Shown here one piece after another: positions 42,588-54,424 of a DNA stretch of 64,000 nucleotides. The first letter of the stretch is position 1. Every line of letters begins with the position of its first letter. The DNA lies in NCBI GenBank assembly GCA_026075535.2, contig AP026547.1:2976001-3040000 (forward strand). Direction: 5' to 3'. Source of the stretch: Tricholoma matsutake. Its lineage: Eukaryota > Basidiomycota > Agaricomycetes > Agaricales > Tricholomataceae. The notes under the pieces were generated by a model. The model was not told the DNA's origin. It did not search any database and was given only the letters and a program-made list of their open reading frames with translations. A program made the translations under genes and the position numbers.

Positions 42588-42948
42588 TGTTGAGAATGAC
42601 ACCGTGAGCGCATGCGAACGCCGTATTGCCAAATACGGATCTCGGCACGTTAATTGATGCGTGTCCTATATTTAGCGCATCCCTTTGATGCGCATGTTTG
42701 TATCCGTGTCACGGATACCTTTGTACCATTCTTCTTTATCTAACCTGACTCGTATATATACAGTAGACAGATACCAGATCACCTCAGTCACTTATACAGA
42801 GACTGAGGTGAGTAACGACTTATTATTTAGTAACGATCGATTACTTACTGTACTTATAGTTCACTCTTGTTGTACTAGGTACAGTACTAATACAGTCACT
42901 TATACAGAGACTGAGTTCACTCTTGTTGTACTAGGTTGATTTTCTACA
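42588..42948 (+). repeat. 5' LTR of Copia-B (361 bp)
   Basis: TGTTGAGAATGAC to TTTTCTACA. It contains TATATATACAG near 42755 and an internal duplication: the pair CAGTCACTTATACAGAGACT and TTCACTCTTGTTGTACTAGG each occur twice. Differences from the 3' LTR are mainly CpG to TpG/CpA in the 3' copy. Confidence 0.95.
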
Positions 42949-43166
42949 GGTTATGGGCCACTCCTGTCGCATTTAGACAACGGTAGAAAATCTCCTAGCC
43001 ACTCAGCGTTTACCTACGCCATTTTTGATCGGACCCCTAGATCACTTAGATCTCAGATCACAACTTAACGGGATCAGACTACCCGACCCGTCTCTCCCCC
43101 CTTTGTCTTCTTTGACATCAGCCTACTCAATACTCACCTGCCATTACCACTGCCGCTTGCTACACT

Positions 43167-44138
43167 ATGGTTGCTGAAACAAACCCACCTTCTATTTCTC
43201 TCATCAAGTTGTCAGTTCAGTACTCAGGGGAGAAGTTGGACAAACTTAAGTCTAATTACAAAGAATGGTGCGAGGAAATCACAATCGCCCTCTCGCTGAA
43301 TGGACTCTATGAATATGTGACTGGTGATATTACCCCACCTACATCTACAGAAACCCGTGCTCTTGCAAACTGGGCAGCTAACTCGCGTCTCGCATACGCC
43401 TTTCTTGCTTCCAGTGTTTCCCCATCCGAGTGCCCATTCCTTGATATCAAGAAGGGCCCTGATGTAAATTGGAAAACTCTCCAAGATCATCATCAGAAGG
43501 AAGGCCCAGTCCACCAGGTCCAATTGCTCCAGCAAGCGCTTTCCATCCAGTGCTCAAAGGCTGTGCCACTCCCTGAAATGGCAGAAAGGATTTGCACTCT
43601 CATTGAATGCGCTTTTGCCATGGGGGACATAAAAGCCAACCTACTCTGTTGTATCGCCCTCCTTAATTCCCTTAGCGACAACTTCCCACACACATGATCC
43701 ATTATATCCTGTGACATCGCTGCCTCGACTGCCAGTTTCCCATATGGGTCAAAGGACATCTGCATGTTCCTGGAGAATGAACAGTCTCTCCTTGAGAATG
43801 ACCAGCATCATGATTCTCGCTCCACCATTGCACTTACTGCTCAGACTAAATTAAACAAAGTGCCTAATGCACCCACTTGTGGGAATCCTGTCTGTAAAAA
43901 GATGGGGCATACTACGGAGTACTGCATCAAGCCTGGAGGCGGCATGGCCAGGAAGACCATCAATGAATCCAAAGCCACACAGAAGCTGGTGCTCAAGAAG
44001 AAAGCACTGGGTACTGCTAGTTCCAGGATCCCAATTACGGTAAAGGATGTCAATGGACGTGCCTTCATGGTCATGGTCAATTCTGAATCCCCTGCACCCC
44101 ATCGCCTCCTGCCTAGAATTTGCTGGCCTTGCATGTGA
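43167..44138 (+). pseudogene. Copia-B gag
   Basis: ATG at 43167: MVAETNPPSISLIKL, YKEWCEEITIALSLNGLYEY, WKTLQDHHQKEGPVHQ, the UBN2-type copia gag. A TGA at 43695-43697 interrupts it at a likely Arg. It then continues with a zinc-knuckle-like CGNPVCKKMGHTTEYC and GGGMARKTINESK, a hallmark of this basidiomycete copia group. Confidence 0.9.
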
Positions 44139-44199
44139 TCCCCTTCCCACTGCTTCCATCGAAGAGGTTGAATACAAGGGATGGATTGTTGTTGAGGAG

Positions 44200-45863
44200 G
44201 AGGCGTCTACAACTCTCAACTGGAATGAACATACATCCATGCATAATGATGGCGCGTTCACCATCGAACCACTTACTCAGACCCATCTATCTCACCTTTC
44301 ACTGGATGAGCATCCTTTTATTGTCGACTCTGGTGCAACTGTACATATTTCACCTGACAGATCGGATTTCCTTACCTTTGTCTGACTCAACCATGTACTG
44401 TTAGAGGGGTGGGAGGTTCCTCAATAGCCACCATCGGTGTCGGGGATATCAAACTCCAGATAGCCCGAGGTGCATCAATTCTCTTATGTAATGTGCTCTA
44501 TATCCCAAACTCAACTGTCTGACTCATCTCCATAGGAGTATTGGCTGACGACTCAAATGTTTCCACACACTTTGATAATACAGAGTGTTGGATTACGGAC
44601 GAGTCCACCGGTGCACTGGTTGCACGAGGATCCAGACTCTCCAAGAAACTCTACTCACTCAACCTCCACTCTGCCACTGCTGACCATGCCTTTTCCATAC
44701 ACAAATCCCCAAACTTGGAAACATGGCACCGCCATCTTGGCCATGCCAACTACCAATCCATCTGGGATATGGCCAAAAAGGGGATGTTCACAGGTGCACC
44801 TCTTGTTTCTTCACCAAAACCACCTAAGTGTGAGTCATGTGTGCTTGGAAAGCAGATGAAGACGCCTGTCCCAAAAAGACATGAGGAGGGGCCTGGTCAC
44901 AAGGTGACGAGGAAGTTGCAGAAAGTATGGTTTGATGTGTTGGGACCGCATGCAGTGAAGTCTTGTACCAGGAATTCATATGTAATGGATATAGTTGATG
45001 ACTACACCTCCTTCCCTCAGTCAATACCCCTTTGCAACAAATATGATTCTTTTCCCAAACTTAAAGCCTGGGAACTCGCCCAAGAAACCGAAATGGGTCT
45101 TAAAGTTGAAATCTACATCACCGATAATGGGGAGCTTAAGTCGCATGAAATGGAGGCCTGGTTGAAGACTCGGGGAACAGAACAACAATTTACCGCTCCC
45201 CATACCTCTGCACATATTGGGCGCATCAAACGTATGCACAGGACACTCATGGCTAAGGCCCATACAATGTGGATCTACTGTGGATTACCAGCATATTTAT
45301 GGGATGAATTCTATTTAACAGCCTCCCATTTACACGCAAAAACCACTACTCACTCCCTCAAAGGAACCACACCTTGGGAACTATGGTACAAAAGAAAGCC
45401 TGACTATTCTTACCTGAAAGAAATTGGTTGCCGAGCCTTTGTCCTTATCCCCAGGAAGGACAACCCTAAAATCTTCGAATGCTCCATTGAATGTGTATTG
45501 GTAGGGTATGATTCAAAATCAAAATTGTATTGATGCTATGACCGTGCAACACGGAAAATCCACAGTTCCTACCACATTAGATTCCTCAAAAGTCATGATG
45601 GTCACTCACCGGCACTGCCTACGCCTACCATGGAAAATGGGGGGGTCGAGACTGAAGACTCTACATCAAACTTCAGCCCCCTATCCCTGGATAATGAGGA
45701 CAATGAAGACCCAGTTGTCAATTGCGACTCTCCAGACAGGGGCACTCACAATACAGATGTACAACAAGTCCAATCACTTACACCCCTCCCACATCGCTCT
45801 TCATGCACACCCATTCCCACTGAGAAAAATCCCAGTGGTGGTCCAACTATTACCAGAACTGCT
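44200..45863 (+). pseudogene. Copia-B protease and integrase
   Basis: Protease DEHPFIVDSGATVHISPDR (44308 on). TGA at 44383, a frameshift, then GVGGSSIATIGVGDIKLQI, TGA at 44520, GAG-pre-integrase TWHRHLGHANYQSIWDM and CESCVLGKQ (HHCC). Integrase: WFDVLGPH, MDIVDDYTS, ITDNGELKS and HTSAHIGRIKRMHRTLM, where the expected catalytic Glu before RMHR is Lys. TGA at 45531 (KLY, stop, CYDR). It ends in an acidic linker where Gypsy-B2 is inserted in an Ala run. Confidence 0.9.
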
Positions 45864-45868
45864 GCTGC

Positions 45869-46294
45869 TGTAAGGGGACTAAGGGGGTGCCCTGTGTGTT
45901 TTTCCTATTTTTTATGTTCGTCCCATATTTTTCCCGACCTCATTTCCTTCTATTCTTCATTTTCTATGATTTTTCCGGATTTTATTACTAATTTTCCCTT
46001 GCTATCATGTTTGTATATGTTGACACTTTTATATTTAGAGGCGGAGTACCCCTTCCGACACATACCCCTTGGTATGATGTCATTCGGCGGCCTTGATCCG
46101 CCTATCTCCGCCTTTTTCTATTTTTAGGTTATATTTGATTTTTGTCGTCTTCACATATACTGGGCATCAGCAAGGGGATCCTTAGAGTTTTCTCTTCGGA
46201 TTTCCCTTTGCTAGGTGCGCCCCCAATGCCTGTATTATGTAGTATAATTTTAACTTCGGATTTCCCTTTGCTAGAGGCTTAGGTTGCCCTTATA
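45869..46294 (+). repeat. 5' LTR of Gypsy-B2 (426 bp)
   Basis: TGTAAGGGGACTAAGG to TTGCCCTTATA. It contains two GGATTTCCCTTTGCTAG boxes. Same sequence as the Gypsy-B1 LTRs apart from point changes. Confidence 0.95.
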
Positions 46295-46460
46295 GTAGAA
46301 AACTCTCCCCTAAGGCCCGAAAATCGCGAACGCACTGCCCAAAATAGGCAGGTACGGACTGGACGACGCTTCCCAAAGCTCCACAGAGTCCCTACACACC
46401 GTTCCAGATACTCTCGCCTTTATTGCGCCGCCATTTTCGCCAAACGCGCTCCCTAGCGAC

Positions 46461-47579
46461 ATGGACGCATCAGAACGCTTCGACGCGCTTGAAAGCGACA
46501 TTTCCGGAATGCGCGCGCAAATCGACTCGCTTAAATCTACGATTGAAAACTTCGTTAGGACCCTCCAGGCTAACCCTACGACTAATAGTTCCCCCTTCAC
46601 GACTCCAAGCGCACCCAACAACGATGTTTTGCCAAACGCATCCACTAAGGAACGTGCCCAGATCAAACCGTCCCCCCCCGCCGAATTTAATGGTGCACGT
46701 GCGCAGGGACGTGCATTCCTTAATTCCTGTGAGTTATACATTAGTCTCCAGTCGCATCAATTCGTCGATGAGGCTGCAAAAATTTATTGGGCCTTCACAT
46801 ACATGAAATCTGAACGCGCCTATCTCTATGTGGACCGTGTCCTACGTCAAACTAAAGAACTCGGTTCTCTACCTTTCTCCACTTGGGGTGACTTTCGAGC
46901 TGAGTTCGTACACCACTTCTGCCCCCTCAATGAACGCCACCAAGCAGTGACACGACTTGAGTCATCCACTTACCACCAGGGACGTCGATCCGTGGACGAC
47001 TATATCGATGAGTTCAAGGATTTGGTGGACATGGCAGGGTATGGGAGTGGGTTACCAGTGGTGGTGAAGTTCCGACGGGGGCTCAACCGAGAAATTCAGG
47101 ACCAGATTGCACAGATGTTGGAAGGGCACCCAGTGGACGATGATATCCTTGCTTGGTATGAAGCTGCTTCACTCTGTGACGAGAACCGACTCACAAATGC
47201 GGCGTTTAATGCTGCATTCCGTGCTCCAACTACCACTCATACACCCTACACCTTCAATCGAAGCCTCCCCCGCCCTAACCCCATTCCTGCTCGTCAAACT
47301 CCCACACCAGCCGTCAATATCCCAGTACCAATGGATGTTGATGCAGCCCACAGCCGTGCACGTAAGTTGGATCTCTGCTACCGTTGTGGGAAACCTGGAC
47401 ACAGGGCTGGAGCGTGTCCCCATCGTCAGGATATCCGCATGCTCACCCCCGAGGGACGAGACGAACTCCTGCAAGATCTGTTGGCACTTGTAGATGTTGA
47501 GGAAGCGAAGGATCAAGTTGCAGAGGAGGTTAAGCTGGAAGTTGTAGAGGAGCAGGATTTTCCTATTCGCAGCGAGTGA
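46461..47579 (+). CDS. Gypsy-B2 gag
   Basis: 372 residues, intact. Coiled coil at residues 5-38 (ALESDISGMRAQIDSLKS), Ser/Thr/Asn/Pro linker, gag capsid-like domain about residues 75-240 (FLNSCELYISLQSHQF, AFTYMKSERAYLYVDR, WGDFRAEFVHHFCPL, YIDEFKDLVDMAGY), zinc knuckle CYRCGKPGHRAGACP about residues 300-315, acidic C-terminus. The stop at 47577-47579 overlaps an open pol frame (-1) that extends back to 47534, so pol is probably made by -1 frameshifting in a 45-base window. Confidence 0.97.
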   Translation: MDASERFDALESDISGMRAQIDSLKSTIENFVRTLQANPTTNSSPFTTPSAPNNDVLPNASTKERAQIKPSPPAEFNGARAQGRAFLNSCELYISLQSHQFVDEAAKIYWAFTYMKSERAYLYVDRVLRQTKELGSLPFSTWGDFRAEFVHHFCPLNERHQAVTRLESSTYHQGRRSVDDYIDEFKDLVDMAGYGSGLPVVVKFRRGLNREIQDQIAQMLEGHPVDDDILAWYEAASLCDENRLTNAAFNAAFRAPTTTHTPYTFNRSLPRPNPIPARQTPTPAVNIPVPMDVDAAHSRARKLDLCYRCGKPGHRAGACPHRQDIRMLTPEGRDELLQDLLALVDVEEAKDQVAEEVKLEVVEEQDFPIRSE

Positions 47580-50500
47580 ATCGTACGCCCTCACTGCCTG
47601 TCCATAACCGCTTTGAAGTCTTGTCAGTTGAATCCCTGGAGAATGAATCCATTTCTGTGACTGCTCCCCTCTCTGACCCTTCGAAGTTGGCTAAAGATGT
47701 ACCTGCTCTCCCCATCTCTCCTTCTACTCCACGTCCCAAAATTAAATCATGGGAGCGTAAACTACCACGCAAGTATATTGTGGCATCCACTCCCTCTGCA
47801 CATTCCTTAAACCTAGCCATCGAACTGCAGACGACCGACACTGGACAGATACTCGGTGTTTCTGCGCTCCTGGACTCTGGTGCGACTGGTCTCTTCATCG
47901 ATTCCCATCTGGTACAACAACATCGTCTAAATACTCGCTCACTCTCACGTCCGATACCTGTATATAACGTGGATGGATCCCCAAATGAAGCTGGTGCCAT
48001 CCGAGAGGTTGCAGACCTGGTTCTCCATTACAAAGATCATAGTGAGCGTGCCCTTTTTGCTGTCACTCAATTAGGAAAGCAAAAGGCGATTTTGGGATAT
48101 CCATGGCTTCGAGACCATAACCCAGAGGTCGACTGGCGCACCGGGGAGGTTACCATGAGCCGATGTCCATCCCGCTGTCGGACGTGTTTCACAGAAGCCA
48201 GGCAAGAACGTCGTGGACAGAAGGTGGCAATACGACGTACTCAGAAGTGTCATGCTGGACCCCTGCCTATACCTGAAATGGAATTGGAAGGGGTTCCTGA
48301 TCTAATGCCGGACTCGGATGATGATGATGAGGACCCAGAGGAAGTGGAGGAGGGTGATCGGATCTTCTACACTGCGATTCGCTCATCGCATGAGGTGTGT
48401 GCCACATCGAACATATCCCAACGCCTCGCCGAGGCCTTCCACAAAAACAACCCTGCTAAATCCTCTACTAACTCCTTACTCCCTCATCTCCATGAGTTTG
48501 AAGACGTGTTCTCCAAGGAGTCATTCGACTCTCTTCCTGCGTGCAAGCCATGGGATCACGCAATCGAACTCACCCCCAGCGCAACCCCTTCATCCTGCAA
48601 GGTCTATCCTCTCTCTCCGGAAGAACAACGGCAGCTTGACCAGTTCATCGACGAGCACCTGGCCTCTGGACGTATTCGACCATCAAAGTCACCCATGGCC
48701 TCTCCCTTTTTCTTTGTCAAGAAGAAGGATGGCTCACTTCGACCGGTTCAAGACTACAGAAGGCTCAACAACATCACGGTCAAAAATCGCTACCCACTAC
48801 CCCTCATCTCCGAACTCGTAAACCAGCTCCATGGAGCCCGATACTTCACCAAGCTTGATGTCCATTGGGGCTATAATAATGTCAGGATAAAGAAGGGAGA
48901 TGAGTGGAGGGCAGCCTTTCGTACCAACCGTGGTCTTTTTGAACCGCTTGTCATGTTCTTTGGCCTTACTAATAGCCCTGCCACCTTTCAGACCATGATG
49001 AACGACATCTTCCACGACCTCATCCTTGAAGGCGTTGTCTGCATCTATCTCGATGACATCCTCATCTTCACTCGCACGGTTGAAGAGCACCGTTGCATCA
49101 CGTGCCTCGTCCTAGAGCAACTTTGACGGTACAAACTCTACCTTTGTCAGGACAAATGTGAGTTTGAAAGGACCAAGATCGAGTACCTCGGCCTGATTAT
49201 CTCGGAGGGTCAAGTGGAGATGGATCCTATCAAGGTAAACGGGGTCACAGCTTGGCCGACGCCCACGAACAAGAAGGAGGTGCAGTCTTTCCTGGGCTTC
49301 ATCAATTTCTATCGGCGTTTTATCAAGGATTTCTCACATCATGCACGACCACTGTTCGACTTGACAGGAAAGGAGGCATGGAGGTGGGATAATGCACAAC
49401 AGGAGGCATTCGAAAAGCTTAAGGAGATGGTCACTTCCGCTCCGATCCTTACCTTTGCTGACGATTCGCGTCCTTTTCGTGTAGAAGCCGACAGTTCTGA
49501 CTTTGCGATGGGCGCTGTGTTGTCTCAGCAGTCTCCGGAGGACCAGAAGTGGCATCCTGTTGCATTCTACTCCAAAAGCCTTAGTGCTGTAGAGAGAAAC
49601 TACGAGATCCATGACAAGGAGATGTTGGCGATAATGCGTGCGCTTGAGGAGTGGCGACACTTCCTCGAGGGTGCCCAACACAAGGTGGAAATTTGGACGG
49701 ATCACAAGAACCTCGAGTACTTCATGACGGCCAAGAAATTGAACCGTCGTCAAGCTCGTTGGTCCCTGTATCTATCTAGATTCGACTTCTCCTTGCACCA
49801 CCGTCCGGGTCGCAGCATGGGGAAGACCGATGCCCTATCCCGACGTGCAGACCATGGGGATGGCAGCGGTGACAACCAAAACATTGTGCTGTTGCAGCCA
49901 GACCTGTTCACCATTCGGGCACTGGAAGGCATCGTACCCCAGGGCGAGGAGCGGGACATTCTACGTGACATTCGTCGCGCAAACCGTAGCGGTTTACATG
50001 AGGATGTTGTCGCCCGAGCTGTTAAAGAACTGAGGAAGGGATCGACCCTTTCCTTACGTGCGGCAGAGTGGGCTGAAAAGGAGGACTTGTTGTATTTCAG
50101 GGATCACATCTATGTTCCCAATGACCCAGACCTTCGCCGGTGCATCATATCCCAACACCATGACTCACAGATTGCTGGCCACCCCGGACGCTGGAAGACC
50201 TTGGAGCTCACCTCACGGAACTATTGGTGGCCACAAATGTCACGGCTCATTGGTCAGTATTGTCGCACTTGTGACCTTTGCTTACGCACCAAGGTCCCTC
50301 GTCGCAAGCCTATTGGTGAGCTACACCCTCTTCCTGTTCCAGAGAGTCGTTGGGATGTCGTCAGCGTCGACTTTGTGGTGGAATTGCCAGAGTCAAACGG
50401 GTTTGATGCGGTGATGTGCACAGTTGACTCAGTGGGAAAACGCGCTCACTTCATTCCCACTCACACCACTGTCAGTGCCCTAGGTGCCGCTCGACTCTAC

Positions 50501-51478
50501 CTCCACCATGTGTGGAAGTTACATGGACTTCCTGGTGCCTTCCTCTCGGATCGTGGCCCTCAGTTCATGGCAGAGTTCACTCGTGAGCTGTACCGACTCC
50601 TGGGGATCAAACTCCTCGCTTCAACTGCTTATCACCCACAAACTGATGGCCAGACGGAGCGAGTCAACCAGGAACTGGAGCAGTACATCCGCCTCTTTGT
50701 CAATGAATGCCAGGACGATTGGGATGATCTCCTTCCTTTGGCCGAGTTCGGATACAACAACCATGTCCATGCTTCCACTCAACAGACCCCTTTCCTCTTA
50801 GACACTGGACGACATCCACGCATGGGATTTGAACCTCGCCAAACTCCCTCACACATCGAGACAGTGAATGAGTTCACAGAACGCATGAGGGATAGCTTGG
50901 AGGAGGCAAGGGCAGCCTTAGTAAAGGCGAAGGACGACATGGCGCGATTTTACAACCAGCGCCACTCCCCAACCCCTCAGTACAAGGTTGGTGATCGAGT
51001 TTATCTTGACTCCAGTGACATCTCCACTACACGTCCATCCAAGAAACTCGCTCATCGCTTCTTGGGACCTTTCCCCATTGTCAAGTGCGTTGGAACACAT
51101 GCCTATCGTCTACGCCTCCCAGCCTCCATGTCCAGACTCCATCCCATCTTCCATGTCGTCAAATTGCTTCCAGCTCCCCCAGATCCGTTCCCAGGATGCC
51201 ATTCACACCCACCACCACCACCTACAGTGATCGAGGGAGAACCCCAATATGAAGTCGAGTCAATCTTGGACAGCCGTTTGCGTCGAGGAAAACTCCAGTA
51301 TTTGGTACATTGGAAGGGTTATGGGTATGAGGAGAACTCATGGGTCGAAGAGTCTGACGTAAATGCCCCTCGGTTAATCAAGGAATTCCACCAACGGCAC
51401 ACTGCTGCACCGCGTCGCATTCAAGTCACGGACTTTGGTCGTATACGATTTCGAATGCATCGGGGCAATGCATCTTAG
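47576..51478 (+). pseudogene. Gypsy-B2 pol, open apart from one TGA
   Basis: About 1300 codons. Protease ALLDSGATGLFIDS (residues 95-108). [63 protein letters not shown] at 49124 (LEQL, stop, RYKLYL) at a position where Arg fits. Rest of RT, RNase H (VEADSSDFAMGAVLSQ, HDKEMLAIMRALEEW, TDHKNLEYF), integrase (HHDSQIAGHPGRW, CDLCLRTK; SVDFVVELP, SDRGPQF, TERVNQELEQY) and chromodomain (ESILDSRLRRGKLQYLVHW, GYEENSWVEES). All catalytic residues are present. The single stop is shared with Gypsy-B1. A premature stop is the simple reading; readthrough is possible but unsupported. Confidence 0.95.
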
Positions 51479-51489
51479 AGAGGGGGTGA

Positions 51490-51915
51490 TGTAAGGGGAC
51501 TAAGGGGGTGCCCTGTGTGTTTTTCCTATTTTTTATGTTCATCCCATATTTTTCCCCACCTCATTTCCTTCTATTCTTCATTTTCTATGATTTTTCCGGA
51601 TTTTATTACTAATTTTCCCTTGCTATCATGTTTGTATATGTTGACACTTTTATATTTAGAGGCGGAGTACCCCTTCCGACACATACCCCTTGGTATGATG
51701 TCATTCGGCGGCCTTGATCTGCCTATCTCCGCCTTTTTCTATTTTTAGGTTATATTTGATTTTTGTCATCTTCACATATACTGGGCATCAGCAAGGGGAT
51801 CCTTAGAGTTTTCTCTTCGGATTTCCCTTTGCTAGGTGCGCCCCCAATGCCTGTATTATGTAGTATAATTTTAACTTCGGATTTCCCTTTGCTAGAGGCT
51901 TAGGTTGCCCTTATA
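51490..51915 (+). repeat. 3' LTR of Gypsy-B2 (426 bp)
   Basis: Follows the polypurine tract and ends CCTTATA before the GCTGC duplication. Differs from the 5' LTR at about four sites. Confidence 0.95.
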
Positions 51916-51920
51916 GCTGC

Positions 51921-53736
51921 TGTCAAAACATCCCAGGAAAGTGCCACACGAGTTAAGGAAGCACGACAAGAACGATGAGCAGCAACATTGGCTGCCAGGA
52001 CCAATCACCCACCAGATTCCATGATCGATCATGATCGTGATGTCATTGAGGAACTCCAACAATCACTCAATAACCTTGATCTCGGAGATCAAGCGCATCA
52101 ATTCCAGGCCCTGATCTCAGAGATGGGGGATTTTGATCCAGAATCACTTCAATTTGAAGATGATCCTCAAACATGGGAGGAGGCTAAGAACTCAGTTGAT
52201 GCAGATCGATGGACAGAGGGATACATAGATGAGCTTCAATCCTTGAAGGATATGGGTGTTTACAAACTGATTCTCCATGGTGATGTTCCCCAAGGAAAGT
52301 GGATCCATAAAGGGAAACCGGTTTTCCATATTAAGCATGATGAGACTGGGAAGGCTGTCAGGTGGAAGGTCTGTCTGGTTTTCAAGGGGTTTGAACAAAT
52401 CTATGGCAAAGACTATACTAAGACTACCTCACTGACTGCATGCATGGAATCGTGGAGGATACTCCTTCATTTAGTGGTGTCCCTTGGTTGGGATGCACAA
52501 CAGATAGATGTCAAAATGGCATTCCTCTATGGGTTACTGCCGGATGACAAAGTGCAATACATGGAACAACCTGCTGGATTTCAGGAACCCAGTAAAGAGG
52601 ACTGGGTTTGGCAACTACAACGTGGTTTGTATGGCATGAAAAAAAGTGGACGGATATGGAATCAAACCCTCAACACCCAAATGATCGATTGGGGGTTCAC
52701 TCGCTTATCTTGTGAATCCTGCATGTACTACCGCAAGTCAGACTCCAGGACTATTATCACAGCCATCCACGTTGATGACTATCTGTCCATTGCAGACTCC
52801 ACGAGCAAAAATGAATGCTTCAAGGATCAGATGAGGAAGGTATGGACAATTTCCAAGTTGGGCATGGCGCATTTTATCGTCGGGGTTGCTGTCACCTGGG
52901 ACAGGGCTAACAGAACTGTCGCACTATCACAGACAGCACTGATTGACAAAATTGTCAAACAGTTTGGTCAAAAAGATGCCCATCTGGTATCTGTGCCTTT
53001 AGAGCCTGGTACCAAATTACGCTGTGCAGATCGACAATCTATATGTCCAGAGGACCTGGCTCAACTCAACAAGCTCCCCTACCGGTCACTCATGGGTTGT
53101 CTACTCTATTTAGCCATCAGTATGCACCCCGATATTTCCTATGCTGTCCAGCAACTCTTGCAATACCTCAATTGTTTTTCCTTTGTGCATTGGCAGGCAG
53201 CCACTAGGCTAGTGCATTACATCAAAGGCACCAGGGACCTTCAACTTCATCTTGGTGGTGATCAACTCATATCCCTCCATGCATTTAGTGATTCTGATTG
53301 GGCTAACTGCCTCGATACATGTTGCAGTGTAGGTGGATATATATGCTCCCTCAGTTCAGGTGCCATCTCATGGATGGCGCGTAAACAAAAGGTCATTGCA
53401 ACTTTGTCCTGTGAAGCTGAGTATGTTGCTGCTTTTGAGACAGCCAAGGAGTGTATCTGGTTGCGAACATTACTTCATTCCATCAATCATCAGCAATCAC
53501 CCCTGACAATAATCTCCTGCAATAACTCTACTACCAAGACTTTATCTGAAGACCCTCTCCTTCATTCCCACATTAAGCATGTCGACATCAAATACCATTT
53601 CCTTTGGGAGCACGTCCAATCAAATGAATTACAACTTACATACTTCAACACCCACAAGAATGTCGCAGACATGTTCACAAAGGCGCTAGATGTCAAACAA
53701 TTCACTTACCTACGTGGCTTCCTCAGCCTCCGCTAA
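51921..53736 (+). pseudogene. Copia-B RT and RNase H
   Basis: Resumes after Gypsy-B2 with VKTSQESATRVKEARQER and a TGA at 51976. It is then open for about 580 residues to 53736: MGDFDPESLQFEDD, RT (WIHKGKPVFHIKHD, VFKGFEQIYGKDY, QIDVKMAFLYGLLPDD, GLYGMKKSGRIWNQ, IHVDDYLSI), connection (YRSLMGCLLYLAISMHPDI) and RNase H (SDSDWANCLDTCCSVGGYI, SCEAEYVAAFETAKECIWL, HIKHVDIKYHFLWE, ADMFTKALDVKQF). Catalytic motifs are intact. Confidence 0.95.
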
Positions 53737-53777
53737 CTTGATTCCATGCGAGGAGGAGTATTTACGGTGAGGAGGAG

Positions 53778-54138
53778 TGTTGAGAATGACACCATGAGTG
53801 CACATGAACACTGTATTGCCAAATACGGATCTCAGCACGTTAATTGATGCATGTCCTATATTTAGCGCATCCCTTTGATGCACATGTTTGTATCTGTGTC
53901 ATGGATACCTTTGTACCATTCTTCTTTATCTAACCTGACTCATATATATACAGTAGACGGATACCAGATCACCTCAGTCACTTATACAGAGACTGAGGTG
54001 AGTAACATCTTATTATTTAGTAGTGATTGATTACTTACTGTACTTATAGTTCACTCTTGTTGTACTAGGTACAGTACTAATACAGTCACTTATACAGAGA
54101 CTGAGTTCACTCTTGTTGTACTAGGTTGATTTTCTACA
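53778..54138 (+). repeat. 3' LTR of Copia-B (361 bp)
   Basis: Partner of 42588-42948, followed by GGCAC. More CpG-depleted than the 5' copy. Confidence 0.95.
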
Positions 54139-54424
54139 GGCACATGTTGAATTTCCTTTTTCAACATTCATGACACATCCCTACTACAACCCTACTATAA
54201 CCCTACTATCATTAATGCGTTGAAATGACAAGTTCTGCATCCGTCTCTGCATTTTATCCCCCATCAACCCTGTCCATGCCTGAATTCAGTCGTTTACTGG
54301 AGTCTCTGATGAATTCTTACTGATCTGTAGTCCATCCAACCAGCCTCGAGCTCTAAGGCCGCAGCTATCGCCACTGCTAACTAGGATTCATTTTGAACCA
54401 AATTTTTCTAGCAAATCCTCAGAT

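Larger units (their letters stand above)
45869..51915 (+). mobile_element. Gypsy-B2: best-preserved chromodomain gypsy element, 6.05 kb
   Basis: LTRs 45869-46294 and 51490-51915, each 426 bp, differ at only about four sites by eye, three of them at CpG. Duplication GCTGC at 45864-45868 and 51916-51920. Gag is intact. Pol is open except for one TGA at 49124-49126. Polypurine GAGAGGGGGTGA before the 3' LTR. It is a recent arrival and the youngest-looking element in the window. Confidence 0.97.
42588..54138 (+). mobile_element. Copia-B: Ty1/copia element with 361-bp LTRs, interrupted by Gypsy-B2
   Basis: LTRs 42588-42948 and 53778-54138 are both 361 bp. The duplication GGCAC lies at 42583-42587 and 54139-54143. 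Primer-binding site GGTTATGGGCC at 42949 and polypurine GAGGAGGAG before the 3' LTR. Gag, protease and integrase lie before Gypsy-B2 and RT/RNase H after it. The frame is broken by several TGA codons at Arg positions and a frameshift after the protease. RT to RNase H is open. Its RT is the closest relative in the window to Copia-X. Confidence 0.95.

Noticed and set aside
47563..49090. Minus-strand open frames of 97-145 codons across Gypsy-B2 pol (and mirror frames in B1)
   Set aside because: They lie wholly opposite the conserved protease/RT frame and have no motif of their own.
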